From: Sulfobacillus sp.
GTDB lineage: Bacteria; Bacillota; Sulfobacillia; Sulfobacillales; Sulfobacillaceae
DNA length: 64,000 nucleotides
Assembly: GCA_027309085.1 (NCBI GenBank)
Contig: DAIDDL010000014.1
Location: 21,906 to 85,905 of the forward strand
Reading direction: 5' to 3'
The notes under the pieces were generated by a model, which saw nothing but the letters and a program-made list of their open reading frames with translations, did not search any database and was not told where the DNA came from. Made by a program: the position numbers and the translations under genes. Below are positions 15,934 to 23,800 of the stretch, in pieces (position 1 is the first letter of the stretch; each line of letters opens with the position of its first letter).

Positions 15934-16038
15934 CATGGCGCAGGTGGCGAGATGACACCGTGCGACGCAGCGGCCCTACGTCCGGTTGTCCGGACGTCGT
16001 CTGTGACGGGCCCAGCCGGGGCAGGACCGGCCGCCATG
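15934..16038 (+). ncRNA. tRNA-like structured RNA X, copy 2
   Basis: Shorter copy of the RNA at 14609. Acceptor-like CATGGCG/CGCCATG, D-arm-like GGTG-GCGAGATGA-CACC and last hairpin CCGG-GGCAGGA-CCGG are kept. The D-stem differs from copy 1 on both strands while staying paired, which supports a folded RNA. Confidence 0.5.
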
Positions 16039-16055
16039 CAGTAACTGATTTTTCG

Positions 16056-16128
16056 GAACACCCCGTCAGGCCGCACCAAAAGGGTGCGGCCTGACGCGCA
16101 AAGCATGGGGAATCCTCACGGGGTGTTC
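16056..16128 (+). ncRNA. Nested hairpin
   Basis: A 14-base perfect stem (16064-16077 with 16083-16096, loop AAAAG) lies inside an outer stem GAACACCCCGT / ACGGGGTGTTC. The two share a few bases and may compete. Could be a terminator for RNA X or part of a larger RNA. Confidence 0.45.
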
Positions 16129-16141
16129 TGAGAATCGAACC

Positions 16142-16265
16142 TGCCGGTGACGAAAATGGCAACCGTAGCGGAGGCGGGGAAACCGATGGTTGATACCCCA
16201 AACCCGCAGCCACTAAAGGAACCATCCCCGAGTTGCGGCACTGTGGGTTCGAGTCCCACCCGGCA
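16142..16265 (+). ncRNA. tRNA-like RNA with canonical T-arm
   Basis: The 3' part is a textbook T-arm, GTGGG-TTCGAGT-CCCAC, followed by CCGGCA, which pairs with TGCCGG at the 5' end. The 124-base length and the long inner stem GATGGTT/AACCATC do not fit a normal tRNA. It may be a tRNA-Leu-type gene with an insertion, or a decayed one. Confidence 0.45.
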
Positions 16266-16299
16266 AGGATAAAGGAATTGCCCGAGGGCAATCCCGCAA

Positions 16300-16379
16300 G
16301 ACTGGCGGACGCCCGCACCCTGCGAGGTGCGGGTGTCCACGCGGCTGGCCATCGGGTGGCCGGTCGCGGCCCTCCAGTC
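16300..16379 (+). ncRNA. Structured RNA Y, copy 2
   Basis: Same 80-base length as copy 1 (14833). Closing stem GACTGG/CCAGTC; first hairpin has 13 perfect pairs around CTGCGA; second hairpin CTGGCCA-tcggg-TGGCCGG. Differences from copy 1 mostly keep pairing. It is preceded by the small hairpin ATTGCCC-gag-GGGCAAT. Confidence 0.55.
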
Positions 16380-16415
16380 TTTTATCCCAAAATCGAAAAA
16401 TTAAAAAATCTACCT

Positions 16416-16489
16416 AGGCGCGTCATTTAACGGTAGGATAGCGGTCTCCAACACCGCCTATGGGGGTTCGACTCCCTCCGCGTCTGCCA
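16416..16489 (+). tRNA. tRNA-Trp (CCA)
   Basis: A full cloverleaf: acceptor AGGCGCG/CGCGTCT, anticodon stem GCGGT/ACCGC with loop CTCCAAC (anticodon CCA, U33 present), T-arm loop TTCGACT, discriminator G and encoded CCA. The D-stem is weak (ATTT/GGAT). It is the one normal-looking member of the duplicated RNA block. Confidence 0.85.
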
Positions 16490-16541
16490 ACTTTTTCGTG
16501 CCCTTTATCTCGTCTGCATGATCCCCAAGGAGGTCCGCGTG

Positions 16542-16904
16542 ATGCTCTGTTATCTCCTCGAAACCCGTACAGGACAACGCTGGGCGATACACGCCACATC
16601 TCGGGTGCGGGCCACGGCTCTGGATTCGTTCATCCCTGTGTGATCCCACCATCCCCCACTGGTTATCCGTATTCCCCGTAGCACCACAATAGACCTGGCT
16701 GGCCATTGTGCCATTGCGCATCTCCAAGATGCCATTCCCGGCACGACCGTGACTGGTGCCCCAAAAGAGTTCGACATTCTCGGCGTGTCCGCCGAGATCT
16801 CTCTGACAAGGTGTATTTCAATCACACGACAAGGAGAATACCTTTATGTCCACACGCGGATTTGTCGGCATTGGCACCCCTACACAATGGAGCGGCCGCT
16901 ATAA
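16542..16904 (+). pseudogene. Small gene with an in-frame TGA
   Basis: AAGGAGGT lies 7 bases before the ATG. The frame reads MLCYLLETRTGQRWAIHATS and on to TGA at 16641-16643, then continues convincingly (LVIRIPRSTTIDLAGHCAIA, FDILGVSAEISL). The frame only closes inside the next gene, so the 3' end is probably also damaged. No family recognised. Confidence 0.45.
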
Positions 16905-17691
16905 CCATTCCGACTCCTATCCCACCGGATTAGGCGCAGAGGTCTGGACTACCGCCCAGCGGTTTTTCTCTGACGATCAGCATCTCCACGGGTTTGCCCA
17001 CCGTCTCCTGAGTGTGACCGATTGGCGCCAAATGGCGACACACGGCATTTGCGAGTATTGTGGCCAACGCACGGGCCACCCGCAGAGCGTTAGCGGTCTA
17101 ATCGCTGTGCCTTTTCTCGACCGCACGGCACTGCCTGACACGGAAGAGGCACTCCGCCAACAGAAAATGGCCGAAGCTCGTCAATATCACTGGTCCGGAG
17201 AGCGGCGGGCACTCATGACCCAGGAAGTCCACGATGAATGGCAGATCGTGCAAAATTTACGGAGCTGCGGCTATCCCGATCCCGACGCGTGCTACCATGA
17301 GCACGATGCGGAAGATCCCACGGCGTCGGCCATAACACCCGACACCTGCGACTGTCTGTTCATGGAGTGGGGATACGTGCTGGATCCGGATATGCAGACG
17401 CTCCATGTATTCGTCGGAGGCATTGAGACGCCGATTACCTGCGCGGTTGACATCATTCGGCCGGATGGAACGCATGACTGGTGGCACGACAAAACCCGTT
17501 ATACCGGGGCCTTGGTCGGCTCCTATCCCTTAACGGCCCCGGAACCCGATTGGCATGCTGTCGACCAGGCGGGACAGACTGTATGCACCCAACTGGAGAA
17601 AGATTTTGCTGCACATCCCGACCATCCGCTCTTAGCCTCCGTGCGGGCGTTGCCCTTGGTGGATGTGTGGGATCAAACCGCTCTGTCCTAA
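16846..17691 (+). CDS. Hypothetical protein
   Basis: A 281-residue protein beginning MSTRGFVGIGTPTQWSGRYN then HSDSYPTGLG, an N-terminal pattern I recall from phage and plasmid proteins of unknown function. It has a C-E-Y-C pair near residue 68 and scattered Cys/His. AAGGAGAA precedes the ATG. Confidence 0.65.
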   Translation: MSTRGFVGIGTPTQWSGRYNHSDSYPTGLGAEVWTTAQRFFSDDQHLHGFAHRLLSVTDWRQMATHGICEYCGQRTGHPQSVSGLIAVPFLDRTALPDTEEALRQQKMAEARQYHWSGERRALMTQEVHDEWQIVQNLRSCGYPDPDACYHEHDAEDPTASAITPDTCDCLFMEWGYVLDPDMQTLHVFVGGIETPITCAVDIIRPDGTHDWWHDKTRYTGALVGSYPLTAPEPDWHAVDQAGQTVCTQLEKDFAAHPDHPLLASVRALPLVDVWDQTALS

Positions 17692-17790
17692 ATCGTAGGG
17701 GTGACGCGAGAGGCGCCCCGCTCTTCCCTGCCCTAGTTTTGCTCGCCCTACAGGCTGGCCCACTGGCCCTCCACAGACCAGATCCCGTTG

Positions 17791-17818
17791 CTACCGCCCC
17801 ACGCCGCGGGGCGGTTAG
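17791..17818 (+). terminator. GC-rich hairpin
   Basis: TACCGCCCC-acgccgc-GGGGCGGTT between two genes. Confidence 0.5.
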
Positions 17819-17861
17819 CGGTGAGCCGATTATCCATCCTGTGAGAAAGCCGGTGATGCTG

Positions 17862-18524
17862 ATGAGTCATTTTGCCACCCTCGTTTTAGTTCCTCCATCC
17901 ACTCCGCCCGACGCCATCGACAGCGCGGTTGCGGCATTGCTGGAACCGTTTGACGAAAATACCGAAGTTGAGGCCTATCCGACCGACTGCTACTGCAAGG
18001 GCAGTCTCGCCCAACGGGCCGGACGCGTGGCCGCCGATCAGGAAGTGGGTCCCCTTCATGAGCTAACCGAGCGGTATTGGGCACTGCCCGAGGCTGACCG
18101 CCCAGACCTGACGGAATATCTGGCCTCCTATCAAGCCGTCGCCGACCGCGCCGAACGGGCCCACCCTCTGTACCAACAGCCCGATCCGGCGTGCAAGGAA
18201 TGCCATGGGACCGGTAGCCGTCTCACGACGTATAATCCGGATAGCCAGTGGGACTGGTGGGTCATTGGCGGGCGCTGGGACGGCTGGCTCCATCCCGAGA
18301 ATGTGCTGCCTGTTCGCACTCTCTTAAGCGACAACCTCGCAAATTCGGAGAAAACGCCCTTCGCCCTCGTAACGCCGGACGGGGCGTGGTACCAGCAAGG
18401 CCGCATGGGCTTATGGGGCATGGCGTCGGATGAAGCTCCAAAGGAGGAGTGGGCGGACACGGTGCAGACGCTGCTCCGCGCACACCCGGGGGCCCTCGCT
18501 GTGACGTGTGACTTGCATATCTAA
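17862..18524 (+). CDS. Phage/plasmid hypothetical protein
   Basis: A 220-residue protein with a C-K-E-C-H-G-T-G half zinc finger followed by YNPDSQWDWWVIGGRWDGW, a combination I recognise from phage and plasmid proteins of unknown function. The start is chosen at ATG 17862 behind GGTGAT; GTG 17853 and ATG 17856 are alternatives. Confidence 0.65.
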   Translation: MSHFATLVLVPPSTPPDAIDSAVAALLEPFDENTEVEAYPTDCYCKGSLAQRAGRVAADQEVGPLHELTERYWALPEADRPDLTEYLASYQAVADRAERAHPLYQQPDPACKECHGTGSRLTTYNPDSQWDWWVIGGRWDGWLHPENVLPVRTLLSDNLANSEKTPFALVTPDGAWYQQGRMGLWGMASDEAPKEEWADTVQTLLRAHPGALAVTCDLHI

Positions 18525-18532
18525 ATTCCGCT

Positions 18533-18574
18533 GGCTCCTCTGCCAGCCTGAAGGTGGCAGAGGAGGCCCTGTTT
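18533..18574 (+). terminator. Rho-independent terminator
   Basis: CTCCTCTGCCA-gcctgaagg-TGGCAGAGGAG followed by GCCCTGTTTT. Confidence 0.7.
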
Positions 18575-18605
18575 TGTCGCCTCTCTCTTTTGAAAGGAGT
18601 GCCAA

Positions 18606-18872
18606 ATGAGTATAATGATGCCGGTGACGGGGGTGGTCCAAGTGCCTGGGTGGTCCGCCAAAGCGTGGTGGTCTAGGAGGCAGCAACTGTGGCTGGTCCA
18701 AATCGAGCGCAACTGCCCCGACCGCGGCGGGTGGATCCGGGGTTGGCTGACCTCGGCCATCCCCGGTCAACCGCAGACCTTTGCCACCTTAGCCATGGCC
18801 CTCGCGGCCACCGAAGCGTTTTGTGTCAAGCCGACGGAGACCACGTGGCAAGAAAATTATGGTGTGCTCTAG
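18606..18872 (+). CDS. Hypothetical protein
   Basis: An 88-residue Trp-rich protein (MSIMMPVTGVVQVPGWSAKA...). GAAAGGAG precedes the ATG. No family recognised. Confidence 0.55.
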   Translation: MSIMMPVTGVVQVPGWSAKAWWSRRQQLWLVQIERNCPDRGGWIRGWLTSAIPGQPQTFATLAMALAATEAFCVKPTETTWQENYGVL

Positions 18873-19260
18873 ACAGAAGGGGGTGCCTCTGATCAGAAAC
18901 AGCGCGGGACTCCATTGGGGGACTCTTCACGGGTCTATTGGGCTCACGGGACACTACTTGCAGATCCATGTCAGCGGCTCTCCGCTCGCGGTGCGTATCC
19001 TCATTATTCTCCTGACCCTGTTGTGGATTGGGGCACTCATCGCCTTCTGGCGTCTGGCTCGCCAGACGATCCGCACCATACGGACCGTCTGGCGTACTAT
19101 TCCGTGGCTCGGTTGGTCCTGGCGCGCTCTCCTGATGATGATGCACAACGCCACCTGGATTTCCCTGTTGGAAGATCTGGTGTTCTTGTTACTCGATTTG
19201 AGTATCGTGATCGGGATCGCCGCCATGGTCATTGGCGGCCTGTGGCTGAAAGCTTTTTAA
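18859..19260 (+). CDS. Two-span membrane protein
   Basis: A 133-residue protein with two hydrophobic spans, VRILIILLTLLWIGALIAFW and LVFLLLDLSIVIGIAAMVIG, joined by a basic loop. The start is uncertain: ATG 18859 overlaps the preceding gene and has only a weak site, and GTG 18883 follows GAAGGGG. Function unknown. Confidence 0.5.
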   Translation: MVCSRQKGVPLIRNSAGLHWGTLHGSIGLTGHYLQIHVSGSPLAVRILIILLTLLWIGALIAFWRLARQTIRTIRTVWRTIPWLGWSWRALLMMMHNATWISLLEDLVFLLLDLSIVIGIAAMVIGGLWLKAF

Positions 19261-19367
19261 TCTGCCTGCCGGCAGCCCCGGCATATCGTCGGCGACGTGT
19301 TCGTCGAGGCTGCGAACCGTAACGTATGACTGGCCTCTCTCAATTTCGCCGCAAAGGAGAATTTCTG

Positions 19368-19961
19368 ATGAACCACACCCTGAAAATCGTTCCCCCGCAC
19401 TTCGATGCCGTGGCTGCCGGCCAGAAAACGCTCGAAATTCGCCGCGAGGATGACAAGACGTTTGCCGTCGGGGACGTGCTGACGCTCCGAGAATGGGATG
19501 ACCGCCGTCTGCCAGCCCGCCAGCACGATCAATACCGGCTGCTCCACGATCTCCATATCAGCCCGCCATCCAGTGGGGGAGAAAGAGAGCATACCGAGTA
19601 TCAGAAGGCCCTCACGCAAGGGTACACCGGCCGCGGCTGCCGCGTGCGGGTGACGCATGTCCTGCGCGAGCCGCCTTTCGTTCCCCAGGGCTATGCGGCC
19701 TTAAGCATCCGTTTGCTCTCGCAACCACCTGCGGCCATCACGACCCCCGGCGGCGTGCTGACTGTCCAAGGGGAGGACGATTCCGACCCCGCGCAATATC
19801 CCGGCTATGCCATTGCCGTGGACGGCGAAATCGCCGCCATTGTGGAATGGCATCCCGACTATCAGGCCGTGGTCTTGCGCACCTATACCACGCGCGATGA
19901 CCTGGAGGCCCAGGCCTATCACCGCTGGGACACGGGAGAGACTTTGCCGGAATTGGAGTAA
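19368..19961 (+). CDS. DUF3850 (ASCH-like) protein with C-terminal extension
   Basis: A 197-residue protein. Residues 1-110 repeat the DUF3850 pattern of the gene at 11675 ([62 protein letters not shown]). About 85 extra residues follow ([20 protein letters not shown]...), an unassigned beta-rich domain. AAAGGAG precedes the ATG. Confidence 0.8.
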   Translation: MNHTLKIVPPHFDAVAAGQKTLEIRREDDKTFAVGDVLTLREWDDRRLPARQHDQYRLLHDLHISPPSSGGEREHTEYQKALTQGYTGRGCRVRVTHVLREPPFVPQGYAALSIRLLSQPPAAITTPGGVLTVQGEDDSDPAQYPGYAIAVDGEIAAIVEWHPDYQAVVLRTYTTRDDLEAQAYHRWDTGETLPELE

Positions 19962-20095
19962 TCCTTTTCGCGAAACCAGCTGCTTCGCGTTCCGACTTGG
20001 CCGATAGGGCCCGCACAGGTTTTGAGGCCCCTGCGCACCCTGGGCGGTAACTTCTTGGCCTCCTCGACGTTATGTGGGGTAAAGGAGGCCCGCAC

Positions 20096-20296
20096 ATGAT
20101 ATGGATGACCCTCAATGCCCGGCAGCACTCCGTCAGTCTCTACACCACGTCATCGCACCACATCCGGCCCGTGCTCCGGCATTGCCATGACCTGAATCAG
20201 GTCATGGACACGCTCGGGGCTCCGACCCCGCGCAACGAGGCCTATGTCTCCATTGCGTGGGATTTTCTGGCGGCCCGTGCGGGATCTCTCCGCTAA
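20096..20296 (+). CDS. Hypothetical protein
   Basis: A 66-residue protein (MIWMTLNARQHSVSLYTTSS...). AAAGGAGG lies 8 bases before the ATG. No family recognised. Confidence 0.55.
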   Translation: MIWMTLNARQHSVSLYTTSSHHIRPVLRHCHDLNQVMDTLGAPTPRNEAYVSIAWDFLAARAGSLR

Positions 20297-20351
20297 AGAA
20301 CGTCCTCTCTACAGGAGTACGAAAACCGAATTTCATCCAAGGAGTGTTGTC

Positions 20352-21635
20352 ATGTTTGCTCACCGGTCTGTTCTGCTCAGTGCAAGCGTGCTCATCCTCA
20401 GCCTCAGTGGCTGCGGGACTCAAACAATCATCGCCTCCGCACCTCATTCGGCCGTGACGCCCGCAGCCACCCCGCTGACGGTGTCCCCTGCACCCTCAGC
20501 CTCCGCCGTGATCCTCGAGCCTGGGGCGGGGACGGCACCGTGGGTCAGCCTGATCGATCACGCCCACACGGGCCTCGATCTCAATGGGTATCTCATCGAT
20601 AACCCGGCCATTCTCGCGGCCTTGCGCCAAGCCGGCCAGCGCGGCGTGCCCATTCATGTCTTGCTCGCGCCCAATCCCTACGACGATACCGCCGCCGTAC
20701 CCGCAGAACGCCAGGTGTTGGCTCAGGTTCCGGATAGCACCGTCCGCAATGCGCCGACCCGGTTTGATCAGGCGTATGCTTTTGACCATGCCAAGTACCT
20801 GGTCATCAATCCCGGCACGGCGCAGGTCACCGCCATCATCGGGTCGCCGAACTTTACCGACAGCGCATTTGATGGCACCAATCTCGAAGCCGCCGCGACG
20901 GTCACTGGATCGACTGCGCAAGCGGCGGCGCAGGTCTTTCAGGCGGACTGGACGGACCAGTCCGCGGGTTCTGCACCCCGCCACCAGCTGGTGCTCTCTC
21001 CCGGCGCTGCCGCGACTTGGCTTCGCCTCCTTCAGTCCGCCGGGCCGATTGAGATGACGGCGGAAGAAATTGGCGATGATTCTTCTGTGCTCGCGGCGAT
21101 GGCCGCGAAAGGGTCCGCCTTGCATCTGCTCTGTCCGGCTCCGTCCAATGCCGCCGCCCAGGCCCGTCTCGCGACTTTAGCCGCCGCCGGCGTGCAGATT
21201 CGGACGCTCACCGCCCCCTATGTGCATGCGAAGACCCTCATCACGACGCAGACGGCCTTCTTAGGCTCCCAAAACTTGTCCTCCGTCTCCTTGCACGACA
21301 ACCGCGAAATGGGCGTGCTGGTCTCAGGCGGAGATCGTGCGGCCCTGGCCACCTGGTTTCAACATTGGTGGGCTCAAGCCACGCCGTGGACGCCTACGAC
21401 GGCCTCAGCAGGCTCCCCAGGTTCTCCGACAACGCCTCCCACTTCGCCTGCATCGTCCGCACGCCCCTGGTTGCCGCAGGGGGCCTCCATGACCACGGTA
21501 CGACACCTGTGGGGTGCGCCAGTTCGCACGTATCCCACGACCTATCAGGGGCAAGCTCAAACGGCTTGGATCTATTCCACGGCGACAGTGTATTTTGTCC
21601 AGCAGCACGTAGTCGATGTCAGCGATCAGTCATAG
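20352..21635 (+). CDS. Phospholipase-D-like lipoprotein
   Basis: A 427-residue exported protein. The N-terminal hydrophobic segment ends in the lipobox LSGC, so it is likely lipid-anchored outside the membrane. Two PLD half-motifs are present: FDHAKYLVINPG with GSPNFT, and YVHAKTLITTQ with GSQNLS; each supplies the H-x-K pair of the active site. The family includes Nuc-type endonucleases and phospholipases. A Pro/Ser/Thr linker then leads to an unassigned C-terminal domain. AAGGAG precedes the ATG. It is followed by a terminator. Confidence 0.87.
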   Translation: MFAHRSVLLSASVLILSLSGCGTQTIIASAPHSAVTPAATPLTVSPAPSASAVILEPGAGTAPWVSLIDHAHTGLDLNGYLIDNPAILAALRQAGQRGVPIHVLLAPNPYDDTAAVPAERQVLAQVPDSTVRNAPTRFDQAYAFDHAKYLVINPGTAQVTAIIGSPNFTDSAFDGTNLEAAATVTGSTAQAAAQVFQADWTDQSAGSAPRHQLVLSPGAAATWLRLLQSAGPIEMTAEEIGDDSSVLAAMAAKGSALHLLCPAPSNAAAQARLATLAAAGVQIRTLTAPYVHAKTLITTQTAFLGSQNLSSVSLHDNREMGVLVSGGDRAALATWFQHWWAQATPWTPTTASAGSPGSPTTPPTSPASSARPWLPQGASMTTVRHLWGAPVRTYPTTYQGQAQTAWIYSTATVYFVQQHVVDVSDQS

Positions 21636-21658
21636 GTCACGGATCTCGCGCACCGACT

Positions 21659-21679
21659 AGCCCATCCTGAGGATGGGCT
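21659..21679 (+). terminator. Terminator hairpin
   Basis: AGCCCATCC-tga-GGATGGGCT downstream of the PLD-like gene; no strong T-run. Confidence 0.6.
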
Positions 21680-21720
21680 GTATACTAATCTCTGAGCGGA
21701 CCTTTTAAGGTCCCGGTCGG

Positions 21721-21787
21721 CCTCCTTCCGGCGTGCCACGTCTGCGATCTGCCGCCTCATCCGAGCGCGAGCAGAACCGGAAGGAGG
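21721..21787 (+). promoter_or_regulatory. Stem hiding the toxin ribosome-binding site
   Basis: CCTCCTTCCGG (21721-21731) is exactly complementary to CCGGAAGGAGG (21777-21787), which contains the Shine-Dalgarno of the small toxin gene at 21796. The folded mRNA should therefore be poorly translated, as in Fst/par loci. Confidence 0.65.
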
Positions 21788-21795
21788 TGGTGCTG

Positions 21796-21879
21796 ATGAG
21801 CATCCATCTCACCGCGCCAGTGGCCTTAGCCATTGTCGGGCTGATTGGGCGATGGCTTTTCCGGCGTCGCAAAAAGTAA
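21796..21879 (+). CDS. Fst/Ldr-like small hydrophobic toxin
   Basis: A 27-residue peptide, MSIHLTAPVALAIVGLIG then RWLFRRRKK: one membrane span with an A-P near the start, a Trp-Leu at the end and a basic tail, as in type I toxins of the Fst/Ldr group. AAGGAGGTGGTG precedes the ATG and is sequestered in a stem. An antisense transcript appears to converge on it. Membrane-depolarising toxin by inference. Confidence 0.62.
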   Translation: MSIHLTAPVALAIVGLIGRWLFRRRKK

Positions 21880-22000
21880 ACTACCGGGAATACAGCCCGG
21901 CAGTTTAAGTTTATCTCTGTAGCATCCTGTACATCGATCGCAGACGGTGGAGCTCTGCACGGCGTCCGGCCAGCCACCGGATGCCGTGCATCTTTCTATC
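21870..22000 (-). ncRNA. Putative antisense RNA of type I toxin locus
   Basis: On the minus strand, TTGCCA (22035-22030) and TATTCT (22012-22007) are spaced by exactly 17 bases. The transcript would start near 22000, contain the hairpin GCACGGCaTCCGG / CCGGAcGCCGTGC, and end at the hairpin at 21878-21907, overlapping the toxin 3' end. No open frame is visible. Confidence 0.5.
21878..21907. terminator. Shared bidirectional terminator
   Basis: AAACTaCCGGG-aatacag-CCCGGcAGTTT. On the minus strand it runs into ACTTTTT. It lies between the toxin gene and the convergent antisense RNA. Confidence 0.6.
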
Positions 22001-22164
22001 ATGTTTAGAATACTCCGTTTTCATACGGTTGGCAACTGCGCGGGACATCCGCAACCACGGCTTTCTTGTCACCCATAGCAGCAGCTGGCACCGCTGCCTC
22101 TCTAAATTACGCGAGGCCGATTGTCCGAATCTATGCCCCTTCGCACAACAAAGGAGGTTTCTCT

Positions 22165-22656
22165 ATGCGCATTCTGAACCAGTGGCGCTCTTCCGCTCGC
22201 CGCCGCCTGTCTCGGCCTCTTTCCCGTGTGTCCGGCCCACGCTTCGGCCCCCAGCCCGTGCTGGTCTTTGCTGGCCCCTATCTGGGCCAGGTGAGCCGCT
22301 GCCGCTGTGGCGCTTATGCCGATGCCAACCGTCTCGGGCCGCACGACACCTGCCAATATTGCACGCCGCTTCCGGTCCTGATCCTTGACCGCCGCGACGC
22401 CGGAGACGAGACCACAGACAGCGATGAAGCCGGGTCCACGTTAGAAACCTATGGCCTCGGCCCCGATGGGGCCACGGACGCCCAGACTCCCCGCGTGTTC
22501 TCGGTCCTTACGGCGTGGCTGTCCGCCTACCTGGCGCGGGAATGGCAGATGACGCCCGAAGACTTTGAGACCACGTATGCGTATGACGATAGCTTAATGG
22601 TGCTCGACGAAGCGGAACACTGTGCCGTACGACAAACCGGTCTCAGGATTTGGTGA
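22165..22656 (+). CDS. Hypothetical protein with zinc-finger-like motif
   Basis: A 163-residue protein. C-R-C-G and C-Q-Y-C pairs about 17 residues apart suggest a zinc ribbon after a basic N-terminus. The C-terminal half (WLSAYLAREWQMTPEDFETT ... LDEAEHCAVRQTGLRIW) recurs as a relic at 22851. AAAGGAGG precedes the ATG. Confidence 0.62.
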   Translation: MRILNQWRSSARRRLSRPLSRVSGPRFGPQPVLVFAGPYLGQVSRCRCGAYADANRLGPHDTCQYCTPLPVLILDRRDAGDETTDSDEAGSTLETYGLGPDGATDAQTPRVFSVLTAWLSAYLAREWQMTPEDFETTYAYDDSLMVLDEAEHCAVRQTGLRIW

Positions 22657-22670
22657 AAGGAGAGAGGCTA

Positions 22671-22847
22671 TTGTTCTGCGAAGTGTTCACAGCTAGCGTG
22701 CTAGGATTCAGTGGATTTCTCATGATGATCATGGCCTTAGGGGGCGGCCGCCTAGAGATATCGCTCACGCTTCACCATGAGCACTCTATCTGGCATCGTG
22801 TCTTTAGAGCATGGCACGATTCTCAAGGGCCAGACTCGCGGACCTGA
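22671..22847 (+). CDS. Small membrane protein (TTG start)
   Basis: A 58-residue protein with one hydrophobic span (VLGFSGFLMMIMALGGG). GAAAGGAGAGAGG precedes the TTG at 22671. Function unknown. Confidence 0.4.
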   Translation: MFCEVFTASVLGFSGFLMMIMALGGGRLEISLTLHHEHSIWHRVFRAWHDSQGPDSRT

Positions 22848-22850
22848 AAA

Positions 22851-22919
22851 GACAGTCTGCAAGTCCTCGACGCGGCCGCACGCTGTGCCGTGCGGGAGAC
22901 CGCTCTTCACCTCTGGTAA
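22851..22919 (+). pseudogene. Relic of the 22165 gene C-terminus
   Basis: The frame DSLQVLDAAARCAVRETALH then LW and stop matches the end of the protein at 22165 (DDSLMVLDEAEHCAVRQTGL then RIW). The rest of this second copy is missing. Confidence 0.6.
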
Positions 22920-22940
22920 AGGCTCTCCTATGTTGCCTGT

Positions 22941-22958
22941 CCCGGCCTGATGGCCGGG
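22941..22958 (+). terminator. Hairpin
   Basis: CCCGGCC-tgat-GGCCGGG after the relic. Confidence 0.5.
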
Positions 22959-23080
22959 ATGGCGTTGTGGCATCTCTTCCCGAATGACGGCGCGGTCTGG
23001 ACCGTCTGCGTTCCATTCTGCGGCCTTGCCGATTTCCCGGCCCGCTTTTTCCTCATACGTGCATGAAAGGAGAGGAATGT

Positions 23081-23374
23081 ATGCACACCTGGATTGCGCT
23101 CGACGCCGATGACAGTTGGGGCGCTCGGTGCGATAAACACCAACGCTGGGACGACTTTCCGCAACCCGTCTATGTCCTGGCCGGTCCCGGCTTGTATGAG
23201 ACGGAACGGTTCTTGCTGGTCAGTGACGCTCCATGGACCCCGGATGCTGTCCGGGCCACGCTCGCAGAACTCTATGGGCCGGCCGACACCTGGACGGATG
23301 ATCCTCACGCTCATCAGATTTATGCCGATTGGGTACAAACGTGGCTCGGTCTGGTGCTTGCCCCATCGCTCTAG
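23081..23374 (+). CDS. Hypothetical protein
   Basis: A 97-residue acidic, Trp-rich protein (MHTWIALDADDSWGARCDKH...). GAAAGGAGAGGAATGT precedes the ATG. No family recognised. Confidence 0.6.
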   Translation: MHTWIALDADDSWGARCDKHQRWDDFPQPVYVLAGPGLYETERFLLVSDAPWTPDAVRATLAELYGPADTWTDDPHAHQIYADWVQTWLGLVLAPSL

Positions 23375-23460
23375 CCGCCCCGTGTTTTATTTACCCCCCT
23401 GCGCACCCAGACGGTCAGCACCGGGCCATTCGATCCCCTTCCCTGAAAGGATGACCGCCC

Positions 23461-23727
23461 ATGTTTCACCACCCGTTATTTGTCGCCTTCCGCCCGTATC
23501 TCAATACGGCCGTGACGATCCATGCCGCCAAAAAAGCTCCGATGCCCGGCGTTCTCCTCGCCCTCACGGCCACCGGCTATACCGTACAAGGACTCCACTA
23601 CCGTGAATGGTTCTTCTTCCACGACCTGATGACGGGGACCGATACGCTCAGCGGACCCCTGGCACCCCTGTTGGCCCACGTCCGCCGTGTCTATCGGCCG
23701 GTGTCGCTCATTCGCTCTCCCGCCTAA
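23461..23727 (+). CDS. Hypothetical protein
   Basis: An 88-residue protein (MFHHPLFVAFRPYLNTAVTI...). GAAAGGATGA precedes the ATG. It converges on the parB gene, with a bidirectional terminator between them. Confidence 0.58.
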   Translation: MFHHPLFVAFRPYLNTAVTIHAAKKAPMPGVLLALTATGYTVQGLHYREWFFFHDLMTGTDTLSGPLAPLLAHVRRVYRPVSLIRSPA

Positions 23728-23741
23728 CCCTTGACAAGCCG

Positions 23742-23770
23742 CACGCCCCTGCGACTATCGCAGGGGCGTG
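23742..23770. terminator. Bidirectional terminator
   Basis: Twelve-base perfect stem CACGCCCCTGCG-actat-CGCAGGGGCGTG between two convergent genes. Confidence 0.75.
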
Positions 23771-23800
23771 AGAGAATCTGTGAGACGTCTGCCGTGAGCC

